Assembly: GCA_030596365.1 (NCBI GenBank)
Contig: JAUVKG010000116.1
Span: 1-7,961 of the forward strand
DNA length: 7,961 nt
Direction of reading: 5' to 3'
DNA from: Chlamydiota bacterium
Lineage (GTDB): Bacteria; Auribacterota; UBA3054; B51-G9
Position numbers and translations under genes: made by a program. Under the pieces are notes generated by a model. It did no database searches and had not been told where the DNA came from. It was given only the letters and a program-made list of their open reading frames with translations. Of the stretch, positions 1-5,019 are shown one piece after another (within the stretch, counting starts at the first letter, position 1; each line of letters begins with the position of its first letter).

Positions 1-1
1 C

Positions 2-727
2 ATCACATTCTGGACTTTGCAGGGACCTTTTTTCAAGCACGGGTTCAGATATTCGCGAACTCTTTTTGAAATAACTGAACGCGGTATGCGATCGCTTGGT
101 ATTGTGGCGCTTGTAGCCGGAATAATGGGACTTATTCTTGCAATTCAAGCGGCAGCTCAATTACAAAACTTTGGCGCCACAATTTATATTGCTAACCTTG
201 TTGCTATGGCAATCGTTCGTGAACTAGGGCCATTGCTTGCCGCACTTTTAACTGCCGGCAGAAGCGGCTCGGCCATCACTGCGGAACTCGGTTCGATGGT
301 TGCGTCAGAAGAAATGGATGCACTTCGCGCTATGGGTGTAAGTGTCACAAAATATATTGTGGTGCCAAAATTTGTTGCTCTTTGTATTGCTTTGCCGTGT
401 TTAACTATTTTTGCCGATGTAATTGGCATTACAGGCGGATATTTATTTTCTACAATTCAACTTGGGATACCAAGTGGACATTATATCGACCAAACAATTC
501 AAGCCATCAACGCGAATGATGTTTTGATAGGGCTCACCAAAAGTATTGCCGATGCAATTATTATTGCAAGCATTTCTGTCCACCAAGGTTTAACAACGTC
601 AGGCGGTGCTGAAGGAATTGGCCGTTCAACCACCAAAAGTGTTGTGCATTCAATTATTTTCATTGCGCTGGCCCATTTATTTTTTACAGTTCTGTTTTAT
701 TTCACGGGACAAACGCTAAATTTTTAA
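2..727 (+). CDS. mlaE: MlaE-like ABC transporter permease (5' partial)
   Basis: Inner-membrane permease of an MCE/Mla-type phospholipid transporter. The frame is open to the left edge, so the gene starts outside the window; a TTG at 17 is in frame, but reading the whole stretch (241 residues seen) fits the family better, since MlaE proteins are about 250-260 residues, or longer when they carry an N-terminal STAS domain. Diagnostic MlaE features are present: the RELGPLLAALLTAGRSGSAI block, then TAELGSM with a following E-x-x-DALRAMGV segment (the coupling region that contacts the ATPase), and the C-terminal STTKSVVHS motif before the last membrane helix. About five hydrophobic segments can be seen. 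The ATPase gene starts 3 bases after the stop, so the two are co-transcribed. Family assignment is firm; lipid substrate and transport direction cannot be read from sequence. Confidence 0.93.
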   Translation: MTFWTLQGPFFKHGFRYSRTLFEITERGMRSLGIVALVAGIMGLILAIQAAAQLQNFGATIYIANLVAMAIVRELGPLLAALLTAGRSGSAITAELGSMVASEEMDALRAMGVSVTKYIVVPKFVALCIALPCLTIFADVIGITGGYLFSTIQLGIPSGHYIDQTIQAINANDVLIGLTKSIADAIIIASISVHQGLTTSGGAEGIGRSTTKSVVHSIIFIALAHLFFTVLFYFTGQTLNF

Positions 728-730
728 TGT

Positions 731-1480
731 ATGAATAAAAAAGCTGTTATAGAAGTTAAAGATCTGGTTACTTCTTATGATGATAAGATCGTACTAGATA
801 TGATTTCTTTTTCTACTTATGAAGAGGAAATCTTTGCCGTTCTCGGCGGCAGTGGTTGTGGCAAAACTACACTCTTGAGACATTTACTCGGTTTAATAAA
901 ACCGGATGCAGGTTTAATTTCTATCTTAGATTATGATATTACAAAAGCTAATGATGATGAAATGCAACCACTAAGAGAACAAATCGGTATGGTTTTCCAG
1001 GGATCCGCATTGTTTAATTCAATGACTCTTGCTGAAAACGTTTCGCTTCCTCTTGAAGAATATACCGATTATCCTTCCCGCGTCATCAGAGATATTGTTG
1101 ACTGGAAACTTCATATCGTTGGACTTGATCATGCAAGAGATTATCTACCTTCAGAACTTTCCGGCGGGATGAAAAAACGTGCAGCTATTGCTCGCGCAAT
1201 GGTTATGGACCCTAAGCTTTTGTTTTTTGATGAGCATACTACCGGTCTCGACCCTGTTATGGCAGCAGAACTCGACAGAATAATCGTCCGTTTGCGTGAT
1301 GAACTTAATATAACTGTTGTAGTTGTAACACATGACTTAACAAGCATTAGAAGAATCTCCGACCGTGCAATTATGATAGCTGACACTCACATAATTGCTT
1401 CAGGTTCGATCAAAGAAATGGAACAGAGTGGAGATTCAAGAGTAATCAACTTCTTTATGCAGCATGATATGGAAGAGTAG
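731..1480 (+). CDS. mlaF: MlaF-like ABC transporter ATP-binding protein
   Basis: ATPase that powers the MlaE permease in MCE-type lipid transport; cytoplasmic face of the inner membrane. The 249 residues match the usual length. Visible motifs: A-loop Tyr16, Walker A GGSGCGKT (39-46), Q-loop Gln90 in MVFQGSALF, signature LSGGMKKR (143-150), Walker B LLFFDE (163-168) with catalytic Glu168, D-loop GLDP (172-175) and switch His201 in VVTHD. The signature followed by AAIARA is typical of the MlaF branch. One oddity is His169 directly after the catalytic Glu, where nearly all ABC ATPases have Pro or Ala. An in-frame TAA just upstream makes ATG 731 the only sensible start; no clear Shine-Dalgarno is seen, so translation may be coupled to the permease stop 3 bases before. 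Confidence 0.95.
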   Translation: MNKKAVIEVKDLVTSYDDKIVLDMISFSTYEEEIFAVLGGSGCGKTTLLRHLLGLIKPDAGLISILDYDITKANDDEMQPLREQIGMVFQGSALFNSMTLAENVSLPLEEYTDYPSRVIRDIVDWKLHIVGLDHARDYLPSELSGGMKKRAAIARAMVMDPKLLFFDEHTTGLDPVMAAELDRIIVRLRDELNITVVVVTHDLTSIRRISDRAIMIADTHIIASGSIKEMEQSGDSRVINFFMQHDMEE

Positions 1481-1490
1481 AAAAGGTTGG

Positions 1491-1545
1491 AAGGTTGACA
1501 ACCACCCCGCCCTTTGGGCACCCCTCCTCGACAAGGAGGGGAATT
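1491..1545. repeat. Palindromic GC-rich intergenic repeat (REP/MITE-like)
   Basis: A C-rich block in an otherwise AT-rich gap contains two adjacent hairpins. The first is GCCC/GGGC (1509-1512 with 1516-1519, loop of three T). The second is a perfect 8-base stem, CCCCTCCT (1521-1528) pairing with AGGAGGGG (1534-1541) around a 5-base loop. From memory, very similar units (ACCACCCCGCCC, hairpin, CCCCTCCT, short loop, AGGAGGGGAATT) recur between genes in many environmental bacterial genomes and are often mis-called as short ORFs rich in PPCRGGVPKGRGG-like peptides; one such spurious frame exists here on the minus strand. It lies inside the transporter operon between the ATPase and MCE genes. No T-run follows the stem, so it is not a standard intrinsic terminator. 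Confidence 0.65.
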
Positions 1546-1571
1546 GAAAAACAAAAGTCGGGAAGTATTTT

Positions 1572-1600
1572 TTGACAAATGATTAGAAGATTTAACTAAT
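1572..1600 (+). promoter_or_regulatory. Possible internal sigma70 promoter before the MCE gene
   Basis: A perfect -35 hexamer TTGACA (1572-1577) is followed after 17 bases by ACTAAT (1595-1600), which matches 4 of 6 bases of the -10 consensus. Transcription would begin near 1607, about 20 bases before the MCE start. It lies just after the palindromic repeat and could maintain expression of the MCE and lipoprotein genes if the repeat reduces read-through. In AT-rich DNA such matches arise by chance, so this is tentative. Confidence 0.3.
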
Positions 1601-1625
1601 AAATAACCAAAATTAATAAATCATT

Positions 1626-2423
1626 ATGGCTATTCAACGGTCTGACAAAATTAAAGCTGTGTTTTTTATCTTAGTGACAACCACGTTGTTCGCTACACTG
1701 ATAATAACTCTTGTCGGTACACAATGGATGAAAAAGCAGGACAAATATTATGTTGATTTCGGCGAAGCGGTAAAAGGCCTCAAAATTGGTTCTCTCGTCA
1801 GATATCACGGCGAAGAAGTTGGTAAGATTATTGACATAAAATTTGATCCTACATCTGTACAAACAAAAGTTACAATGGATATTGTACCGAACACTATGAT
1901 TAAGGAAGACAGCATTGCAACTATTGAAGTTGATTCTTTCATAATCGGCAGTAAGTCAATAATGATAACACCTGGCACCGCATCTTCTCCGTTATTAAAA
2001 CCGAATGATCCCAAAGAGATAATTGAAAGCGCGGAATCAAGTTTCCAAAAATTTTCATCTCAAATTGTCGATATTTCACAGCAAGCGGGAGTGCTTATTG
2101 ACAATATCAACACTATTTTCACTCCGGAAAACGCCCAATCGGTTTCTTCAATTTTATATCAGATTGATAGTTTTATGATAACTAATTCATCGTTATTTGT
2201 TGAAACAGTAAATAAATTCAGGCTTTCACTTATTCAACTTGACTCGGCGGTCAACACAGCAAACAATCTTATGCAGCAAAATCAGGATAATATTAACATA
2301 ACAATAAATAATCTTAGAATTGCAACAGATAATTTAAATGAGTTTCTTGATAAAGTTAACCGGCAGCCGGCATTACTTATTCGAGGCGCAAAACCAGAAA
2401 AGGAGAATTGGAATAATGAATAA
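1626..2423 (+). CDS. mlaD: MlaD-like MCE domain protein
   Basis: Periplasmic, inner-membrane-anchored MCE protein of the lipid transporter; family members form hexameric rings that carry phospholipids between membranes. Of 265 residues, 1-10 are a short charged N-terminus, about 11-31 one membrane helix, and about 40-117 the MCE domain, recognised by VKGLKIGSLVRYHGEEVGKI and the later IGSKSIMITPG strand. Residues about 135-250 are polar, helix-prone and rich in Asn/Gln, typical of the helical extension after an MCE domain. The end, QPALLIRGAKPE, is characteristic of MlaD proteins in operons with an auxiliary lipoprotein. An in-frame TAA at 1617-1619 fixes ATG 1626 as the start; no clear Shine-Dalgarno precedes it. 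It is separated from the ATPase by 145 bases carrying a palindromic repeat, and overlaps the next gene by 8 bases. Confidence 0.93.
   Translation: MAIQRSDKIKAVFFILVTTTLFATLIITLVGTQWMKKQDKYYVDFGEAVKGLKIGSLVRYHGEEVGKIIDIKFDPTSVQTKVTMDIVPNTMIKEDSIATIEVDSFIIGSKSIMITPGTASSPLLKPNDPKEIIESAESSFQKFSSQIVDISQQAGVLIDNINTIFTPENAQSVSSILYQIDSFMITNSSLFVETVNKFRLSLIQLDSAVNTANNLMQQNQDNINITINNLRIATDNLNEFLDKVNRQPALLIRGAKPEKENWNNE
2400..2405 (+). promoter_or_regulatory. Shine-Dalgarno AAGGAG fixing the lipoprotein start
   Basis: AAGGAG within the last codons of the MCE gene lies 10 bases before ATG 2416. It supports that ATG over the longer in-frame extension to 2338, because only the shorter form begins with a lipoprotein signal peptide. 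Confidence 0.75.
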
Positions 2424-3003
2424 TATAATATCAATCTTAATAGTATTTTTACTTGTATCATTTATTTCAGGATGCACTTCTGTGCCAATTCCTAAAGTAG
2501 TAAAATATTCCATTGACACTCCTGTTACCGAAAATAAAAAAATAAAAAATATAAACATATCCATTCAACGTGTGCGCGGTCGTACCCAATTCGACAAAAA
2601 GAATTTATCTGTCAGTCCCGTGCAATATGTTATGGAATCATACTCAACGGCTCAATGGGCTGAAAGTCCATGTAGTATGCTGACCGATGATATCATTGCA
2701 TATTTGTCAAAGAAATTTAATTATGTCACATCATCTTCACTCAACTATAACAACAGTATAGATTATACTATTTCAGTTTATATAGATGATTTGAAGCACA
2801 TTAGACGAAATGATAAATGGTTTGCAGTTTTAACACTACACTATGAAATAATATCTGCCAAAACAAAAAAAGTTGTTATAAATAAGTGGTTTAGAGAAAA
2901 AATCGAACTTGGTGATTCTTCGGTTCAAACCTATGTAAATATTCAAAATAAATCTGTTGATAAGTTTCTGCAACAATTAACTTCTGAGATAGCCGGTCTT
3001 TGA
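2416..3003 (+). CDS. ABC-type transport auxiliary lipoprotein (PqiC/YmbA type)
   Basis: Predicted outer-membrane lipoprotein acting with the MCE transporter. From ATG 2416 the product is 195 residues: a hydrophobic signal peptide (4-18) and a lipobox I-S-G-C with lipidated Cys20. The rest fits the ABC_trans_aux family (PqiC in E. coli): an early YSIDTP segment resembling the family's Y-x-L/I strand; the hallmark stretch VMESYSTAQWAESPCSMLTD, where Tyr, Trp, Pro, Met and Leu match the family pattern Y..W.e.P..ml; then a DYTISVYIDDL strand and a final helix (KSVDKFLQQL). The start overlaps the MCE stop by 8 bases, indicating coupled translation. In E. coli the related lipoprotein belongs to the Pqi system rather than Mla; here it accompanies an MlaFED-like set, a combination also known in other Proteobacteria-type operons. 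Partner and location are inferred from the family. Confidence 0.85.
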   Translation: MNNIISILIVFLLVSFISGCTSVPIPKVVKYSIDTPVTENKKIKNINISIQRVRGRTQFDKKNLSVSPVQYVMESYSTAQWAESPCSMLTDDIIAYLSKKFNYVTSSSLNYNNSIDYTISVYIDDLKHIRRNDKWFAVLTLHYEIISAKTKKVVINKWFREKIELGDSSVQTYVNIQNKSVDKFLQQLTSEIAGL

Positions 3004-3073
3004 CCCTTGCCCGCAGATAAAATTAGGATTGCTAAGATAAATCCCGTTTAAAAAATCCATTGAGCCCTTTGGT
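3004..3073. other. Convergent intergenic gap without a clear terminator
   Basis: This 70-base AT-rich gap separates the convergent lipoprotein and glycosyltransferase genes. It contains a weak inverted repeat, GGATT (3026-3030) with AATCC (3040-3044), around a 9-base loop, and a minus-strand T-run (complement of 3050-3055). Neither forms a convincing intrinsic terminator. Confidence 0.35.
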
Positions 3074-3856
3074 TCAGCTTTTAATTTTCGGCTTTTGGCA
3101 TTCAACTTTCGATTTTTCAGTACTTATTGATTTTGAAATCAATAGTCCGAATACCAAACGAAAAAAGCGAAAAGTGTCACTAAAAGGATGAATATTGCTT
3201 GAATTTTTTTTAGTATAGATTGAACTAATTGTAACTTCCGTTACTTTAAATCCTTTTCTTGATACCTGATAAAGTATTTCGGTATCAACCTCAAAATTGG
3301 ATTTTGTAAGCTGTAAACTTTCTACTGCCCTTCTTGATAATAATCTGTAACCGCATTGCGGGTCTGCCAAATTCACTCTACATAACTTAGAAACAATTCT
3401 TGACATAACGTGATTCGTGATTCGACGAATTAGCGGCATTCCTTCCGGTTTGCTCATTCTGTTTCCGCAAACAAGGTGTGCCCTACGGCGCTGAGCCGCC
3501 TGCACCAGACGGGCAATTTCCCCCGGTTCATGCTGCCCATCAGCATCAAGAAGCACCATATATTTATAAGAAATTTTTCGTAAACAGTTTAAAGCCGTGC
3601 GTACTGCGGCTCCTTTTCCCCGATTGCTCACATGGACTATCAATTCTGCTCCGGCATCAACTGCCGCATTAGCGGTTCCATCATCTGAGCCGTCATTAAC
3701 AACTATACAACGGCCAACTTTACGCAAAGTTTTTCTCACGACATTGCCGATAGTTTTTTCGTCATTATAAGCGGGAATAACCGCAATAACATCGGTATAA
3801 AAAGTGTTTTTGCGCTTTTTTGTTAATATTTCTCCATCTTTAAGAAATTGTGGCAT
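3074..3856 (-). CDS. Family 2 glycosyltransferase, DPM1/GtrB-like
   Basis: GT-A fold, family 2 glycosyltransferase of the dolichol/polyprenyl-phosphate sugar synthase group, which moves a sugar from a nucleotide donor to a polyprenyl phosphate or similar acceptor at the membrane. Numbering from ATG 3856 (260 residues): IPAYNDE (27-33), VVNDGSDDGT (52-61), NRGKGAA (78-84), catalytic LLDADGQH with Asp104-x-Asp106, then CGNRMS and DPQCGYRLLSRRA, a strong marker of this subgroup. No C-terminal membrane domain is present; the tail is basic and Ser/Lys-rich, so membrane contact would be peripheral. A TTG at 3868 overlapping the hisG TGA stop would add four residues; neither start has a visible Shine-Dalgarno, and ATG was preferred. 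It follows hisG by 8 bases and is probably co-transcribed and translationally coupled. Exact sugar and acceptor are not readable. Confidence 0.88.
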   Translation of the reverse strand: MPQFLKDGEILTKKRKNTFYTDVIAVIPAYNDEKTIGNVVRKTLRKVGRCIVVNDGSDDGTANAAVDAGAELIVHVSNRGKGAAVRTALNCLRKISYKYMVLLDADGQHEPGEIARLVQAAQRRRAHLVCGNRMSKPEGMPLIRRITNHVMSRIVSKLCRVNLADPQCGYRLLSRRAVESLQLTKSNFEVDTEILYQVSRKGFKVTEVTISSIYTKKNSSNIHPFSDTFRFFRLVFGLLISKSISTEKSKVECQKPKIKS

Positions 3857-3864
3857 GTTATTAC

Positions 3865-4746
3865 TCAAGGTATGACTTTATTCAAAGCGTATTCAATAAT
3901 ACCTGACGCACCTGTTTTCTTGAGTTTAGGTATTATCTCGCGAACAATTTTCTCGTCAACAACGACCTCTATTGCAAGCCAATCACTATTTCTGAGATGT
4001 GATACCGTCGGCTCTTTCAAGCATGGCAGGATTTCAACAATTTCGTCAAGATTTTTTTCAGGAACATTCATCTTCAAGCCGACTTTGTTTCGTGCTCTCA
4101 ACGCGCCTTGTAACAACAATGCAAGGTGTTCAATTTTTTCACGTTTCCACTCATCGGCCCACGCATCTTTATTCGCGATAAATCTGGTAGTGCTGATTGT
4201 AAGAGTATCAATAATTTTCAATCTGTTTGCCCGAAGAGATGAACCTGTTTCAGTCAATTCAACAATTGCATCAACGAGGTTTGGACATTTAACTTCCGTA
4301 GCCCCCCACGAGAACTCGACATTAACTTCAACGTTTTTTTCTTCAAAAAATCGACGTGTCATTCCAACTGCTTCGGTAGCGATAGTTTTCCCATTTAAAT
4401 CTTCCGCGCAGTTGAAGGGAGAATTTTCATGAACAGCGAGGACCCATTTCACCGGATTAGCAGTTTGTTTTGAGTACATCAATTCGCAAACATCAACAAC
4501 ATCAGAATTATTTTCAAGGATCCAATCTTTACCGCACAAGCCGCAGTCCATATTACCGTTTTCAACGTATCTTGACATTTCCTGAGAGCGGATAAGAATT
4601 CCTTTCATTTCTTTATCGTCAATAGTTGGATAATATGACCGACTTGAAACGGAGATATTATAACCTGCTTTAGCAAACAGGTCATAAGTAGCTTTTTCAA
4701 GGCTGCCTTTAGGGAAACCTATTATAAGTTTTTTTTCATCACTCAT
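3865..4746 (-). CDS. hisG: ATP phosphoribosyltransferase, long form
   Basis: First enzyme of histidine synthesis: ATP plus PRPP gives phosphoribosyl-ATP and pyrophosphate, in the cytoplasm. The 293 residues match the long, self-regulated HisG form, which does not need HisZ. Visible features: N-terminal FPKGSLEKATYDLF (11-24), CGLCGKDWI (68-76), the TRRFF segment (130-134), and the PRPP-binding loop ELTETGSSLRAN (163-174) preceded by DAIV. Residues about 221-293 form the HisG C-terminal ACT-like domain (KVGLKMNVPE, EPTVSHL, GASGIIEYAL), which in the family binds histidine for feedback inhibition. An in-frame TAA immediately upstream and GGAG (4755-4758) 8 bases before ATG 4746 fix the start. 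No other his gene is in the window, so the pathway genes appear scattered; the gene downstream is a glycosyltransferase of unrelated function. Confidence 0.97.
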   Translation of the reverse strand: MSDEKKLIIGFPKGSLEKATYDLFAKAGYNISVSSRSYYPTIDDKEMKGILIRSQEMSRYVENGNMDCGLCGKDWILENNSDVVDVCELMYSKQTANPVKWVLAVHENSPFNCAEDLNGKTIATEAVGMTRRFFEEKNVEVNVEFSWGATEVKCPNLVDAIVELTETGSSLRANRLKIIDTLTISTTRFIANKDAWADEWKREKIEHLALLLQGALRARNKVGLKMNVPEKNLDEIVEILPCLKEPTVSHLRNSDWLAIEVVVDEKIVREIIPKLKKTGASGIIEYALNKVIP

Positions 4747-4754
4747 TTATTTTA

Positions 4755-4758
4755 CTCC
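4755..4758 (-). promoter_or_regulatory. Shine-Dalgarno GGAG for hisG
   Basis: On the minus strand TTGGAG ends 8 bases before ATG 4746. This is one of only two clear Shine-Dalgarno sites in the window; the other starts lack one. Confidence 0.7.
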
Positions 4759-4795
4759 AAAAATTAATATTTTTATTATTTATAGCAAGTAATAG

Positions 4796-4824
4796 ATTAT
4801 ACTTAAACAGCGATTTAAATTCAA
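4796..4824 (-). promoter_or_regulatory. hisG: sigma70-type promoter of hisG
   Basis: Minus strand: -35 TTGAAT (4824-4819, 4 of 6 consensus) and a perfect -10 TATAAT (4801-4796) separated by exactly 17 bases. Transcription would begin near 4789, giving a leader of about 42 bases. That leader is too short for a classical histidine-leader attenuator, and no His-codon run is seen, so control by attenuation is unlikely; feedback through the C-terminal domain of HisG is the more probable control. Confidence 0.7.
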
Positions 4825-4869
4825 ATGCTATTTAACCTCATTCATTACACAAACAAACCATGTTGGGAA

Positions 4870-4916
4870 GTTTATGATTTTATTATAAACGGGGATGTTA
4901 TAAGTGGCGGGATAAC
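4870..4916. repeat. Two short inverted repeats upstream of the hisG promoter
   Basis: GTTTAT (4870-4875) pairs with ATAAAC (4885-4890), and GTTAT (4897-4901) pairs with ATAAC (4912-4916). The segments ATAAACGGGGAT and ATAAGTGGCGGGAT also form an imperfect direct repeat. They lie about 45-90 bases upstream of the hisG -35 element and downstream of the peptidase gene. They could be operator-like or part of a weak terminator; no T-run follows on either strand. The rest of the gap between 4825 and 5019 shows nothing else. Confidence 0.25.
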
Positions 4917-5019
4917 TACTGACTAAAAAAGTGAAGCGCGGTTGGTAATGGAGAAGAATCCGGAAGTCAAGCTACAGATACAGCGGCAATGAATTTAAGA
5001 TGATTTTCATTTTAGGTAT

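Noticed and set aside
1387..1578. Minus-strand short frame rich in PPCRGGVPKGRGG-like residues
   Set aside because: It is produced by translating the palindromic repeat and the end of the ATPase gene; such peptides are a familiar mis-annotation of this repeat type.
2338..2415. N-terminal extension of the lipoprotein frame
   Set aside because: It lies inside the MCE gene; AAGGAG at 2400-2405 and a lipoprotein signal peptide directly after ATG 2416 show the true start.
3026..3080. Intrinsic terminator between the convergent operons
   Set aside because: The available stems are 5 base pairs with long loops or contain mismatches, and the T-run is not directly after a stem.
3857..3868. TTG start for the glycosyltransferase overlapping the hisG stop
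   Set aside because: Possible, but it adds only four residues, has no Shine-Dalgarno, and ATG 3856 is the more usual codon; kept as an alternative.
3848..4432. Long plus-strand reading frame opposite hisG
   Set aside because: It is the antisense shadow of hisG, which has clear family motifs, a promoter and a Shine-Dalgarno; the plus-strand translation resembles no known family.
4747..4790. Histidine-leader attenuator before hisG
   Set aside because: The leader is about 42 bases and contains no His-codon run or competing hairpins.
4949..4993. Tiny plus-strand frame (14 codons) between hisG and the peptidase gene
   Set aside because: Too short, with no Shine-Dalgarno and no recognisable product.
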